NCBI RefSeq assembly: GCF_024807225.1 | Contig: NZ_JANUCO010000001.1 | Coordinates: 248,001 to 312,000, forward strand | DNA: 64,000 nt | Reading direction: 5' to 3' | Origin: Chryseobacterium ginsenosidimutans | GTDB lineage: Bacteria > Bacteroidota > Bacteroidia > Flavobacteriales > Weeksellaceae | In this document: one piece after another, positions 18,141 to 28,377 of the stretch | Layout of the letters: each line of letters starts with the position of its first letter | Position numbering within the stretch: position 1 is the stretch's first letter | Program-made: the position numbers and the translations under genes | The notes under the pieces: model-generated | What the model was told of the DNA's origin: nothing | Seen by the model: only the letters and a program-made list of their open reading frames with translations | Databases searched by the model: none

Positions 18141-18191
18141 GTAAATATGTGCGAATAATTATTCAATATATAATCGCCATTTTCTTATTGC

Positions 18192-18932
18192 ATGAAAAAA
18201 CTAAACCCATCGATTAAGCATCATTTACTCATAGGAATCTTCCTCAGTATCTGGCTTTTTATCTTTGCTTTTTTTATAAGACCGTTTGACGATGGAACGA
18301 TAAGTTTTAAAGTATGGATTATTATCAGCAGTGGCTTCAGCTTCATCGCATTTCTATGTTACGGCGTACTTGCTTTCCTTCAAAAAAAGATGTATCATAA
18401 GCTTTCAAAATGGAATATCGGGTTTGAGCTAGGAAGTCTTCTCTTTTTTCAACTTCTTTTTTGTGTATTTACTTTTTGCTTTTACAAAAGTCCTGTTTTA
18501 CATGGAGGATATGATTTTTTCACCTTTTTAAAGATGATAATTCTTAAATCAGCTTTAATTTCAACCCCCATAATCGTGTTGGCAAGAATATATTCCGTTA
18601 CATTAATTCCTGCGAAAGACAACAACATTATTATGAGAGGAGAGAATAAATTGGATATTTTAAAAATAAGAAAAGATGATCTGATCTGTGTTTCAAATTC
18701 GCAAAATTATGTCGAGATTTTCTTTATAGATGGTGGCGAACTCAAAACAAAACTCATCCGGAGTACGCTTAAAAAAATTCAGAATGATTTTGATTTTTTG
18801 GTTCAGGTTCATCGTTCACACTTGATAAATCCATCCCATTTTAAGGCGTGGAAAAATCAAGATACCATTTCTCTTACCCAAATTGAACTTCCTGTTTCTA
18901 AAAATTATAGAGAACATTTATTGGCTTTATAA
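18192..18932 (+). CDS. Membrane-bound LytTR family transcriptional regulator
   Basis: This 246-residue protein has four hydrophobic helices in the first 140 residues (starting at LLIGIFLSIWLFIFAFFI) and a C-terminal LytTR DNA-binding domain at about 150-246. The domain shows DLICVSNSQNYVEIFF, VQVHRSHLINPSHF and the terminal ELPVSKNYREH. There is no receiver or kinase domain, so the membrane part probably senses a signal directly. Its neighbour downstream is the amidohydrolase gene, but no regulatory link can be read from the sequence. Confidence 0.88.
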   Translation: MKKLNPSIKHHLLIGIFLSIWLFIFAFFIRPFDDGTISFKVWIIISSGFSFIAFLCYGVLAFLQKKMYHKLSKWNIGFELGSLLFFQLLFCVFTFCFYKSPVLHGGYDFFTFLKMIILKSALISTPIIVLARIYSVTLIPAKDNNIIMRGENKLDILKIRKDDLICVSNSQNYVEIFFIDGGELKTKLIRSTLKKIQNDFDFLVQVHRSHLINPSHFKAWKNQDTISLTQIELPVSKNYREHLLAL

Positions 18933-19034
18933 TTTCCGTACCTAAAACGGCGTATTTCATACCTAATCCCCATTTCAACATAGTTTTAGAGAGTATTTGT
19001 ATTTATTTTGTTTTCAAATTAAACGAGATAATTT

Positions 19035-20562
19035 ATGAAAAAACGTGGGGTTAGGAGAATTCTGTATTCAGTTTCTGGCATTATTAGGGGTTCTTATCTG
19101 TGCTTTTATTTGGGCAGATCATGAATTAAATAAAGTCACTGGAAAATCTACCAACAGTATTGATATTTCTTCAATTATTAAACCTTCTAAAATAATTCAA
19201 ATAAGAAATGTCAACGTTCTGTCAGAAGATTGCAGTCATTTTATTAAAAATCAAAATGTACTTATTAAAGACGGCGTGATTATTCAATTAAGTGAAAATT
19301 TAGCTATAAATAAAGACGCAATTATTATTGACGGAACCGACCAATATCTGATTCCGGGTTTGGTAGACAGCCATGTTCATTTAAAAGAAAGTAAAAATGA
19401 TTTGTTTTTATATTTGGCAAATGGCGTTACTTACATCAGAGAAATGGCGGGACAACCTGTTGTTTTAGAATGGAGAAAATCAATACAAAAAAATGGTCTC
19501 GGTCCGCGAATGTTTATTGCATCTCCGCCAATCTATAGCGAGAGCGGATTGATGGGTTATTATTACAGCTGGACAAGAAAATCTATCAACTATTCAAATA
19601 AAAAGGATGCCGAAAAAGCGATTAAAAAAATACGCGAACAAGGCTATGATGCCATTAAAATGTATGGTTTTGTGAATCCGGAAATGGTTAAAACAACCAA
19701 CGAGATTGCTAAAGAAAATAATATTCCTGTGATTGGGCATATCCCTTTGGTTAATTTAGAAACATTTTATCAATCAGGTCAAAAAGAAGTAGCTCATATT
19801 GAAGAGCTTACCGTTAAAACGATCGATGAATTCGGAAAGCCAATTTCTAAAAATCCCGAAGAATATCTTACATTTTTAAAAGCACGTTCAACTATAATCG
19901 CGAAAAAGCTAAAAGAAAATAATATCAGTGTTACTTCAACGGTTTGGTCGTGTGAAAGTTTTGTGGGACAACGATTTAATTTAAAATCTAAACTTAAAGA
20001 AGTAGAATTAAAATATGTAAATCCCAAAATTATTGAAGGAACTCCGCTGTACAAACTAGGTTGGCTACCCAATAAAAACGGCTATGAATATGATGGAAAA
20101 GACGAACTCGACGCAAGAAAATCATCATTAACATTCTGGAAAACCTATGTAGAAGCTATACACATCATGACAAAAGCATTAGTCGATCATCATGTTCCCA
20201 TTATGGCAGGAACAGATGCGAATGTACCTGTTTCTGTTCCCGGATTTTCTCTTCACAATGAATTGGAATCTTTGTCCAAATCCGGAATGACCAACTCACA
20301 AGCCCTTTATTCTGCAACGGTTGCGCCTGCCAATTGGATGAAAACCAAGACCGGAAAAATAAAAGCAGGATATTATTCGGATCTGGTTCTGCTTAGAAAA
20401 AATCCGTTAGAAAATATGAAGAATACAAAGACTATTGAATATGTGTTTTTTAATAAATATGCCATTAACAAAAGTCAAATCAAAACTATTTTGAAAGCCA
20501 TAGAAGATGCGAATAACGAAAACAGAAGTATAAAAATTGATGAATATTTACATTTTAAATAA
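19035..20562 (+). CDS. Amidohydrolase family protein, frameshifted near its start
   Basis: This is a metal-dependent amidohydrolase with an N-terminal membrane anchor, about 508 residues after correction. The family signature IPGLVDSHVHLKE (metal-binding HxH), the later IGHIPLV and MAGTDANVP (Asp ligand), and the terminal GKIKAGYYSDLVLL are all present. The natural start looks like ATG 19035 (MKKRG...). That frame is one base out from the rest, and the main frame opens only at a GTG (19045). One surplus base in GGGG at 19047-19050, or at 19086-19090, explains it; either correction gives a basic N-terminus followed by GVLICAFIW. The substrate is unknown; imidazolonepropionase- or prolidase-like enzymes are the nearest type. 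Confidence 0.82.
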
Positions 20563-20568
20563 CAAAAA

Positions 20569-20593
20569 AAAGCGTTGAAATAAATCAACGCTT
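20569..20593. terminator. Terminator hairpin between convergent genes
   Basis: Perfect stem AGCGTTGA / TCAACGCT with loop AATAAA, A-rich on the left and T-rich on the right, so it may work in both directions between the amidohydrolase gene and gdhA. Confidence 0.65.
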
Positions 20594-20650
20594 TCTCCTT
20601 TCACTTTTTACTTTTTTCCCATTTATAAATCCCGGGAACAGGTTATATTA

Positions 20651-20681
20651 AAAAAGGTCGGGAAATTTTCCCAACCTTTAT
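20651..20681 (-). terminator. Terminator of gdhA
   Basis: Read on the minus strand: AAGGTTGGGAAA, short loop, TTTCCCGACCTT, then TTTT. The stem is 12 base pairs with one G-U pair and sits directly after the gdhA stop codon. Confidence 0.75.
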
Positions 20682-20684
20682 ATT

Positions 20685-22043
20685 TTATACTACTCCTTGA
20701 GCCAACATTGCTTCTGCAACTTTCACGAATCCGGCGATATTTGCGCCTTTTACGTAGTTTACATAGCCGTCTTCCTCTTTTCCGTAGTCTCTACATGCTT
20801 TGTGAATTCCGATCATGATCTCTTTCAATCTTGCATCTACTTCTTCAGAAGTCCAGTTTAGACGAATAGAGTTTTGCGTCATTTCTAATCCAGAAGTGGC
20901 AACACCACCTGCGTTAGAAGCTTTACCCGGAGAGAACAATACCTTATTGTCTAAGAAATAATTGATGGCATCTAAAGTTGAAGGCATATTCGCTGCTTCA
21001 GTTACACACACACATCCGTTTTCTACCAATAATTTAGCATCTTCAAGATCCAATTCGTTTTGAGTTGCAGAAGGGATGGCAACATCACACTTCACTTCCC
21101 AAGGACGTTTTCCAGGGAAAAATTCTGCAGAAGGATATTTTTTAGCATAATCTTCCGCTCTGTTGTTTCCTGAATTTCTAAGCTCTAACAAATAATCGAT
21201 TTTGTCTCCATCGATACCGTCTTTATCATAGACATATCCATCTGGTCCGGAAATAGTGACAACTTTTCCACCCAACTCAGATATTTTTTTGATAACTCCC
21301 CAAGCTACGTTTCCGAAACCTGAAACCGTTACCGTTTTATCTTTGAAAGTTTGTCCGATTGTTTTAAGCATTTGCTCAGCAAAGTAAACCACACCGTATC
21401 CTGTAGCTTCAGGACGGATTAATGAACCACCGTAAGCAAGACCTTTACCTGTCAATACACCTGTAAACTCATTTCTTACTTTCTTGTATTGTCCGAATAA
21501 ATATCCTATTTCTCTCGCTCCAACACCGATGTCTCCCGCAGGAACGTCAGTTTCAGGACCGATATGCTTGCATAATTCTGTCATGAAAGCCTGGCAAAAA
21601 CGCATTACTTCCATATCAGATTTACCTTGTGGGTCGAAGTCTGAACCTCCTTTACCACCTCCCATCGGAAGCGTCGTTAAAGAGTTTTTGAAAACTTGCT
21701 CGAAAGCTAAGAATTTAAGCACCGAAAGATTTACCGTAGGATGGAAACGAATTCCTCCTTTGTATGGTCCGATTGCAGAGTTCATTTGTATTCTGAAGCC
21801 TCTGTTTACCTGGATTTCTCCTTTATCGTCAACCCATGGAACTCTGAAAATGATTACTCTTTCAGGTTCCGCCATTCTTTCAAGAAGTTTCATTCCTGTG
21901 TATTCCTTTTTGGTCATAATAAACGGAATTACAGTAACAGCAACTTCTTTTACGGCTTGTAAAAATTCTGGCTCATTAGGGTTTTTTGCCTCAATTTTTG
22001 CAATAAACTCCTGGATTTTCTGGTCAATATTATATTGTTCCAT
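20685..22043 (-). CDS. gdhA: NADP-specific glutamate dehydrogenase
   Basis: This 452-residue enzyme interconverts 2-oxoglutarate plus ammonia and glutamate. The hexameric NADP-type GDH signatures are present: FRIQMNSAIGPYKGGIRFHP, the catalytic-lysine motif PMGGGKGGSDFDP, PAGDIGVGAREIGYLFG and the Rossmann segment VSGFGNVAWG. The length is that of the ~450-residue family. It is transcribed alone, with a strong terminator downstream and about 190 AT-rich bases between it and dprA. Confidence 0.97.
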   Translation of the reverse strand: MEQYNIDQKIQEFIAKIEAKNPNEPEFLQAVKEVAVTVIPFIMTKKEYTGMKLLERMAEPERVIIFRVPWVDDKGEIQVNRGFRIQMNSAIGPYKGGIRFHPTVNLSVLKFLAFEQVFKNSLTTLPMGGGKGGSDFDPQGKSDMEVMRFCQAFMTELCKHIGPETDVPAGDIGVGAREIGYLFGQYKKVRNEFTGVLTGKGLAYGGSLIRPEATGYGVVYFAEQMLKTIGQTFKDKTVTVSGFGNVAWGVIKKISELGGKVVTISGPDGYVYDKDGIDGDKIDYLLELRNSGNNRAEDYAKKYPSAEFFPGKRPWEVKCDVAIPSATQNELDLEDAKLLVENGCVCVTEAANMPSTLDAINYFLDNKVLFSPGKASNAGGVATSGLEMTQNSIRLNWTSEEVDARLKEIMIGIHKACRDYGKEEDGYVNYVKGANIAGFVKVAEAMLAQGVV

Positions 22044-22233
22044 ATATTAGGGTTGAATATTATTGCCAACAAATTTAATTTTTTTTTCAAGATTCACAAC
22101 ACCTTAAAGAATGATTGTTGAAAATTTAATAAAATAATTACTTAATATTATTAAACTGATAATTTATGCTTTAATCTTATTAAAAATTAAATATTATCTC
22201 AAAAACAATGTAATATTAAGAAATCATTAATTG

Positions 22234-23343
22234 TCATATCGCTATAAATTGTCTCCCCGAAAATGATTTTAGTTTCCCTAAAAGCTCCAATTCTAGAATT
22301 ATGGGTAAAATTTTGTGTGATGAAAGATTCAATTTCTCCACGATATCATCCAGAGAAATCTGTGGATTATTCAAAATTATATTAAATATTATTTCTTGAT
22401 TTTCAGTTAATTGAATACTGATCTCATTGCGGGGAAATAGCTCCTCGGTTTTCAACTTTGCATTATTAAATCCTAAATTATCAATAAGATCTGTTATCGT
22501 TGAAATTGTCGTTGCTTTGTTCTGAAAAATCAACTGATTGCAGCCTTGGCTTTGTTTATCCGTAATTTTCCCCGGAAGCGCAAAAACTTCTCTGTTATAA
22601 TTATTCGCAAATGTTGCCGTGCTTATTGAACCGCCGCCAAATGCCGTTTCTACCACAATCGTTGCAGGAGAAATACCCGCGACAATTCTGTTTCGCTGAA
22701 TAAAATTTTCCCGATCCGGTTTTCTGGATGAATTAAATTCGGTGAATAAAGTTCCGCCTTCTTCAAGTATTTTCTCTGATAGTTTTTTGTTTTTTGAAGG
22801 ATACAAAAGATGAAACCCATGCGCCAAAACCGCAGCCGTAGAAATCTGATTATAAATAGATTGCTCATGAACTTCCTTATCCACCCCCAAAGCTAAACCA
22901 CTGACTGATATGCAATTATAGGATTTTATATCTTCAAAAAAATCCTGAACAAACTGCTTTCCGTAGGAAGTCATATTTCTCGTTCCGACGATACTTACTA
23001 TTTGTTTGGAATTATCAAAATTCCCTTTTTGATATAAAATTGCAGGAGCGTCGTCGCATTCATTCAACAAATGCGGAAGATCGTTGAGATGTCTGATATT
23101 AATTTTAATGGTATTCTTTTCGCAAAATTCCAGTTCTTTTTCTGCAAATTTCAGATGTTCGGGATTTCCAATATCAGAAACTATTTTATGCCCGAATCCG
23201 TCCAGCTTTTTATACTCCTTTTTTGTGTTTTCCCAGGCATTTTTAGCGCTTCCGAAAATCCTGACAAGTTTATAAAAATTGATGTCGCCAATTAAGTTAC
23301 ATTCGCGCAAAGCGATCGCATAAAGATGCTCTTCAGAATACAT
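22234..23343 (-). CDS. dprA: DNA-processing protein DprA
   Basis: DprA binds incoming single-stranded DNA during natural transformation and loads RecA. The ~369-residue protein has an N-terminal helical (HhH-like) part with LDGFGHKIV. The Rossmann-like core carries SIVGTRNMTSYG, SGLALGVDKEVHEQS and NRIVAGISPATIVVETAFGGGS. A C-terminal winged-helix remnant includes ISLDDIVEKLNLS. The ATG at 23343 (MYSEEHLYAIAL) is preferred to an in-frame GTG five codons upstream. It is not in an obvious operon. Confidence 0.95.
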   Translation of the reverse strand: MYSEEHLYAIALRECNLIGDINFYKLVRIFGSAKNAWENTKKEYKKLDGFGHKIVSDIGNPEHLKFAEKELEFCEKNTIKINIRHLNDLPHLLNECDDAPAILYQKGNFDNSKQIVSIVGTRNMTSYGKQFVQDFFEDIKSYNCISVSGLALGVDKEVHEQSIYNQISTAAVLAHGFHLLYPSKNKKLSEKILEEGGTLFTEFNSSRKPDRENFIQRNRIVAGISPATIVVETAFGGGSISTATFANNYNREVFALPGKITDKQSQGCNQLIFQNKATTISTITDLIDNLGFNNAKLKTEELFPRNEISIQLTENQEIIFNIILNNPQISLDDIVEKLNLSSHKILPIILELELLGKLKSFSGRQFIAI

Positions 23344-23460
23344 TTGTGTTGTTTTCACAAATGTAAAAATTTTATGAATATATTTTGTGGATTATTTTAA
23401 GCTTGAGTTTTCAATTTCTCTCGCTGATTTTTATAATTAACCCTACTAAAACTTAGCACC

Positions 23461-23554
23461 AATGCTTCGAGAGCCTCAGTATGACATTTCTAACACTATC
23501 CTTAACTTACTGACAGTTAATTCCTAGCGATGTCATGCTGCTCTCGAAGCATTT
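23461..23554. repeat. Dispersed palindromic repeat, family B
   Basis: The ends AATGCTTCGAGAGC and GCTCTCGAAGCATT are perfect 14-base inverted repeats. Inside them CAGTATGACAT pairs with ATGTCATGCTG with one mismatch. Related copies lie at 57104-57194 and, as a half, at 43563-43597. It is intergenic, between dprA and the rhomboid gene. Confidence 0.75.
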
Positions 23555-23587
23555 TAAATTTATCTTAAATTGATTATATTTAAATTG

Positions 23588-24358
23588 TTATTTCCCTCTC
23601 AATTCATCCAGACGATCCCAGATATCGTCTTTCTTTTTATAAGGCAATTCCATAAAATCTTCAGGATGATTTTCTTTGTATTCCTGCCAAAGTTTATCGT
23701 CTTTTTCGCTATAATAATTAGGGAATTCCCAGATGTATCTTTTCTTTTTATCGCCTACTTTTTTAAACATAAAAGCAAGGATAATTCCTACAACCCCACC
23801 CGCAAGGTGAGCCTGCCAGGAAATTTTGCTCGGTTCCTGAAGATTTGAAAATAGTTCTTCGGGCAGCATTCCCCAAACCAGACTTCCATAATATAAAACA
23901 ACAAGTAAAGAAATGGTCAAAAGTTTTGTATTCCATTTAAAAACTCCGCTAAAAAAGAGGAAAAAAGCAAGAACATATACAACACCACTCGCTCCGATGG
24001 TACAAGTATAAAGGTAATCTCCCGTCATAATATCGATCGGCGGAAGAAGCCACACCAAAAATCCTGTCGCCAACCAGCCAATAATAAAAACTCTGTTGGC
24101 AACCAAAGGATAAAATTGATACAGCAAAAACATCAACACCACAATCGGTATCGAGTTTCCTACAATATGATCTAGGTTTCCATGTAAAAGAGGTGAAGTG
24201 ATAATCCCCAACAGACCTTCCGGCAACAATGGAATAATCGCCCCGAAACAACTTTGAAAAAAGCCCTGCAACTGAAGGAAGTAGCCCAACCACATTGCTG
24301 CAAGCATGAGCAAAGGATAGATAACGGCTGTTTTGGAAATTACACTATTTTTAAACAT
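23588..24358 (-). CDS. Rhomboid family intramembrane serine protease
   Basis: This is a 256-residue membrane protein with about six hydrophobic segments. The catalytic dyad is visible: Ser124 in GASG and His184 in AHLAGG. The HGNLDHIVGN motif (residues 59-68) matches the L1-loop/TM2 histidine-asparagine region of rhomboids. It cleaves membrane proteins within or near the bilayer; its substrates are unknown. The soluble C-terminal tail is rich in Lys, Glu and Asp. It stands alone between two intergenic regions. Confidence 0.92.
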   Translation of the reverse strand: MFKNSVISKTAVIYPLLMLAAMWLGYFLQLQGFFQSCFGAIIPLLPEGLLGIITSPLLHGNLDHIVGNSIPIVVLMFLLYQFYPLVANRVFIIGWLATGFLVWLLPPIDIMTGDYLYTCTIGASGVVYVLAFFLFFSGVFKWNTKLLTISLLVVLYYGSLVWGMLPEELFSNLQEPSKISWQAHLAGGVVGIILAFMFKKVGDKKKRYIWEFPNYYSEKDDKLWQEYKENHPEDFMELPYKKKDDIWDRLDELRGK

Positions 24359-24602
24359 AACCTTTCAACGTCAAATGGAAAGCCAATGATAAATTTCGGA
24401 AAAAATGTCGATGAATTATTGACTTTCAATTTTATTTCAGACAAAAAGTTATGATTTTGATCAGTTTTAATTTTTTAGCGTAATATTTTGTCATTGAAAT
24501 AATTAAAGTGGCTTGGTTTTAGCAGACAAATGAGAAAAATACATTGGGTAAGACATTTATAGTCTGTTTAAACCTTATTTTTAGTCAAAAAAATATATTT
24601 GA

Positions 24603-24610
24603 TATTTTTG
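24603..24610 (+). promoter_or_regulatory. Putative -7 box (TATTTTTG)
   Basis: It matches the Bacteroidota -7 consensus TAnnTTTG and lies 20 bases before the ATG of the DUF3078 gene. No convincing -33 TTG is at the usual distance. Confidence 0.4.
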
Positions 24611-24630
24611 TAAACGAAAATTTTTGAATA

Positions 24631-25557
24631 ATGAAGAAGTTTCTAATGGTTCCATCCATTTCTTTAGGAATCTTTGCTCATGCGCAAGAAGAAATAAAAA
24701 AAGATTCTGTAATTGTAGACACCGTAAAACACTGGTCGGTTTTGGGAAAACAATCCTTAATGATTAATCAGGCAGCTTTCTCCAATTGGGTCGGCGGTGG
24801 CGCAAATAATGTAGGCTGGCTTGCCGGACTTGATTACAATCTCACCTACGAAAAAGACAAAGATCTGTGGGAAAACCTCATCCTTTTAAATTACGGACAA
24901 AATAATACGCAAGGCATCGGTGTAAGGAAAACTCAGGATGTCATTAATATTTCTACAAACTATGGAAGAAAGGTTTCAAAAAGCTGGTATCTTTCTGTGG
25001 GAGCAGGTTTTCAGTCTCAGTTTTCGACAGGATATGAAGACGGAAATAATCCTGAAGCGAAAAAAATATCCAATTTTATGGCTCCCGGATATCTGAATGT
25101 CGGTATGGGGATCACGTATAGACCGAATGACAATCTCAATGTCACGCTTCGTCCCAGCAACGCGAGATGGGCTTTTGTTTTGGATAAAGATTTACAATTG
25201 GCAGGAAATTACGGTCTAAAAGCAGATGGCGATTCTTCTTTGCTGCAATACGGTTTCCTGGGAACGGCTTCCTATAAAGTTAAACTGATGGAAAACGTAA
25301 ATATAGCAAACACCGCTTCTGTTTTCTCCAATTATCTGGATCACCCTGAAAGGCTGGTTCTGGCGTACGGAATGGTTTTGAATTTAAAGGTTAATAAATT
25401 CATTTCTTCAAATATAACGGTTGACGTGTTGTACGATCACAATCAAGTCCAAAAAACACAGCTTAAGCAGACGTTGGGAGTTGGTTTTGCCTACACTTTG
25501 AATAATGGAGTGAAGCGATCCGAAAGAAAAGACAGCCAATGGTGGATTAAGAAATAA
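24631..25557 (+). CDS. DUF3078 domain-containing protein, probable outer-membrane barrel
   Basis: This 308-residue exported protein (signal peptide ends about residue 19, IFAHAQE) matches the DUF3078 family of Bacteroidota. Typical motifs are SLMINQAAFSNWVGGGANNVGW and the alternating aromatic/polar strands with YGRKVSKSWYLS and LGVGFAYTL. The strand pattern suggests a beta-barrel in the outer membrane. The function is unknown. It is a single gene with a putative TAnnTTTG promoter box just upstream. Confidence 0.85.
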   Translation: MKKFLMVPSISLGIFAHAQEEIKKDSVIVDTVKHWSVLGKQSLMINQAAFSNWVGGGANNVGWLAGLDYNLTYEKDKDLWENLILLNYGQNNTQGIGVRKTQDVINISTNYGRKVSKSWYLSVGAGFQSQFSTGYEDGNNPEAKKISNFMAPGYLNVGMGITYRPNDNLNVTLRPSNARWAFVLDKDLQLAGNYGLKADGDSSLLQYGFLGTASYKVKLMENVNIANTASVFSNYLDHPERLVLAYGMVLNLKVNKFISSNITVDVLYDHNQVQKTQLKQTLGVGFAYTLNNGVKRSERKDSQWWIKK

Positions 25558-25944
25558 ATTTTTTGTTTAAAACAGCTGAATATCCGCTTTTAATAATAAT
25601 ATTTTTTGGTCAATCAAAATCGTTTGTTTTACTTTCATAAACGGAGTGGCTTTGTTTTCCTTTAATTAAAACGGTTTATTTTCAAAACTCTTTGTTTTCC
25701 CTTGTGATAATAAAAAAACGCAAAGCTATACAAAGACGATCCAATATGATAATCATTAAGCTAAACAAAGGCGTTTCACTTATTTTTGAAAAACAAAGAT
25801 TCAAAATTTACAGATGAATAATAGTTACTATTGGAATGAGACAGTTCTTTACGCAATATCTATAAAAAAGAGACTGCTTAAAAAAACAGTCTCTTGAGAG
25901 AATTATTGAAAAAACTAAATCCACTGTATTGGATTTTCTATGCT
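25558..25944. other. Intergenic stretch without gene
   Basis: In 387 bases I see no coding frame. It contains several CTTTGTTTTCC / AAACAAAG motifs: two similar ones in the same direction near 25650 and 25690, others inverted near 25760 and 25795. It ends in the terminator of the minus-strand T9SS gene. Confidence 0.5.
25866..25896 (-). terminator. Terminator of the T9SS gene
   Basis: Read on the minus strand: AAGAGACTG, A/T-rich loop, CAGTCTCTT, TTTT. It is a perfect 9-base stem downstream of the 25945 gene. Confidence 0.75.
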
Positions 25945-26913
25945 CTATTTTTTGATGAATTTATTTCTGTACAGCTTTCCGTCTGCACTTTTAGAAACAA
26001 TCATGTAGGTTCCCGGAACAAGGCTGCTTACGTCAATTGCTTCATTATATTGATGATTCTTTTTTTGCTGAATCAATTTTCCTGACATATCGATGATGGT
26101 AACTTCAGGATATTTTTTGTCGGATTCTCTTCCGATGTATAAAACCTGTGTCGCCGGATTCGGATAAATACTTAAACTGTTTTCTTTCGGTTTTGTTTCT
26201 CCTGTAGAAAGACTTTCACAGAAGTTCCAGTTTCCGAAATTTAATTTGATAAATGCAAAATCACCTAAAAACTCACATTGATCGGGGCAATATTGCGTAC
26301 AGGCATAAAATCCGTAGTTTCCGGAAGTTGTTGCCGTGTAAGAATCTCCCGTTTCCCCCGGAATAATACAAGGATCCGTCGGTGAAGCCGGAATCGTTCC
26401 CGGAACACATTTAAACCAGGTATGAATTCCGTAAACCAATGGAAACCCGTCATTAAGCTGTACCGAAGCGCCATTACAAACATTATATTCACCATTCACT
26501 TCTTCGTACGTTCCCGGCTGAAAATCTGCCATCATAAACGGAAGTCCGTACACATATCCATCTGCCAAAATCGGCTCACTTTCACCGGCACAATCATTTT
26601 CATTTACGACTACTTTGAAATAATACAGCATGTCGCTTGATCCGTTAATCGTCAACGTCTGTGAAGTCGCTCCCGAGATTGCAACCCAAGGATTCGTATT
26701 CGGCGTTTGCCAATCCCATTCTTGTTTGTACCATTGATAAGTAGCGTAAGTCTGCGTTGTAGAAAGCGTTTCACTTTCCGAATTACAAAAAACTACTTCG
26801 TTCTGAAACATTGTTCCCAATCTCGGACTTGTAATGACTGGAGTACACTGCTGTGCTTTTAGATTTAGGGCACTTAAAAATAAAAGACTTAAAAAAATTA
26901 GTCTTGCTTTCAT
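25945..26913 (-). CDS. T9SS type A sorting domain-containing protein
   Basis: This 322-residue protein has a signal peptide (to about residue 20, LNLKAQQ) and a cysteine-containing, immunoglobulin- or PKD-like body. At the C-terminus is a type IX secretion sorting domain with SIYPNPATQVLYIG, VTIIDMSGKLIQQ and PGTYMIVSKSADGKLYRNKFIKK. It is the last gene of a likely operon with the ECF sigma factor and the anti-sigma-like membrane protein upstream, 36 bases from the latter. It may be a target or an output of that sigma system; that is inference. Confidence 0.88.
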   Translation of the reverse strand: MKARLIFLSLLFLSALNLKAQQCTPVITSPRLGTMFQNEVVFCNSESETLSTTQTYATYQWYKQEWDWQTPNTNPWVAISGATSQTLTINGSSDMLYYFKVVVNENDCAGESEPILADGYVYGLPFMMADFQPGTYEEVNGEYNVCNGASVQLNDGFPLVYGIHTWFKCVPGTIPASPTDPCIIPGETGDSYTATTSGNYGFYACTQYCPDQCEFLGDFAFIKLNFGNWNFCESLSTGETKPKENSLSIYPNPATQVLYIGRESDKKYPEVTIIDMSGKLIQQKKNHQYNEAIDVSSLVPGTYMIVSKSADGKLYRNKFIKK

Positions 26914-26949
26914 ATAAAGAATTTATTTGATTTGGTGTTTAAGGCTTAC

Positions 26950-28377
26950 TTAATCAAGCAATACTCTGATCCCGAATTTCAGATTGAAATTCATGGGTTT
27001 TTCTTTATAAATGGTATTTAATGAGCTGTTGTCATTAAAATGATATCCTATTCCCGGTTCGGCGTAGATCCCAATGTTTTTAATCAGCTTCAGCTGCAAT
27101 CCGACCGCGGTATTTACTGAAACCTGAACTGGTTTTTCACGGATATCTTCCGTAGTTTCCTCCTTCACTACTCCATCCACGATATATTTGGTTTTAATAT
27201 CTCCCGAAACGGCTTTTTCGACAACTCCACCTCCCGTCACATAACCTGTGAAAGCTCCTTTCTGAATCACATTATAATTAACCTGTACCGGAATTCCCAC
27301 ATAATGAATATTCTGCTCACTGCTGATAAAATAATTCTCGCTTCCGGAGGTAAGCCCCGCGGAAAGTTTTGTATAATTAATTCCCGTTCCGATTCCCCAT
27401 CTTTTCCCGACATTATAGTAAACAGAAGCCCCGAAAGTGATCGGTGTTTTATGTTTTATCTTCGCATCCACTTTTTTATCCTGATTGGCTATAAGTATTG
27501 CCATCAAAGGATTTTCTTCATAACCCACGCTCCAAACATCAGGAAGACTTAGTGTAGTCCCATTTAAAGTAGCATATCCTGGGAACTGGTCGGTCGAATT
27601 CGAAGAAGCATTGCCTGTGAGTACTCCTAATATCCACATTCCTTTAGATTTATATCCAGCTGACTTTGCTTTTTTCGCTTCCTCAAATTTTTCCTTCCAG
27701 TCTCTTTCCTGTTTAGTAAGGAGCTCGTGAGTTTCTACCTCTTCATTGTTTTTTTGTTCTTCAACAGCAGTGCTGTTTTGTTCCTGAGCTAAGCTTTGAT
27801 TATTTGGATTAAATAAATTCTCAGCCTGATTTTGTTGTTGGCTTTCAAGAATTTTGTTTGTCCAAAGATCCGTCTCAGGGTTTTTTGTTTTATTTAAAAG
27901 ATTTTCAAGACTATTTTTCGTGAAAACCTGATTTGTATTTTGTTCTTTATCTGTATTAATTCTGTTTACGTCATTTCCTTTTTTAAAAGAATTTTCAACA
28001 GCCGTATTCTCTTTTTCGCGTGATAGTTTCTGATGATAAGAAATCGCTTCTTGGGGTTCGTTTTTGGTTTGATCGACATATTTTGGTTGTTGTAAGGGTT
28101 CTTTTTTGCCATTAAAATCAATTAACCTGCCCAAAATAAAGAACATTGCAATCGCTGCCGCAACACCGCCAATACGATAAAATAGAGATTTTTGATTACT
28201 TTCTTTCACAGTTTTTCCCTGCGCTTTCAGATCCTCATTCATTAAGCCAAGAACCGGGTTCTTCGCTTCATCTTCTTCAAATAATTCGTCCCTAATATCT
28301 TCCCACAATCCATCAGGAACACCTTCTGAGTGATCCTCCATTTTTCTGCGCAGATCATTTAACCATTCATTACTCAT
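26950..28377 (-). CDS. Membrane regulator with N-terminal anti-sigma-like part and C-terminal beta-rich domain
   Basis: This is a 475-residue protein. The cytoplasmic N-terminus (MSNEWLNDLRRKMEDH... with GLWEDI) is followed by one membrane helix at about 68-85. A Gln/Asn/Glu-rich linker runs to about 220. The C-terminal half has outer-membrane-barrel-like strands, including SVYYNVGKRWGIGTGINYT. This layout is typical of Bacteroidota proteins encoded right after ECF sigma genes. The ATG overlaps the sigma gene's 3' end by 8 bases, so the two are translationally coupled, and the short N-terminus may bind the sigma factor. Confidence 0.8.
   Translation of the reverse strand: MSNEWLNDLRRKMEDHSEGVPDGLWEDIRDELFEEDEAKNPVLGLMNEDLKAQGKTVKESNQKSLFYRIGGVAAAIAMFFILGRLIDFNGKKEPLQQPKYVDQTKNEPQEAISYHQKLSREKENTAVENSFKKGNDVNRINTDKEQNTNQVFTKNSLENLLNKTKNPETDLWTNKILESQQQNQAENLFNPNNQSLAQEQNSTAVEEQKNNEEVETHELLTKQERDWKEKFEEAKKAKSAGYKSKGMWILGVLTGNASSNSTDQFPGYATLNGTTLSLPDVWSVGYEENPLMAILIANQDKKVDAKIKHKTPITFGASVYYNVGKRWGIGTGINYTKLSAGLTSGSENYFISSEQNIHYVGIPVQVNYNVIQKGAFTGYVTGGGVVEKAVSGDIKTKYIVDGVVKEETTEDIREKPVQVSVNTAVGLQLKLIKNIGIYAEPGIGYHFNDNSSLNTIYKEKPMNFNLKFGIRVLLD

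Noticed and set aside
21484..22050. 188-codon open frame on the plus strand
   Set aside because: It lies wholly antisense to gdhA, whose protein is highly conserved; the composition is that of a shadow frame.
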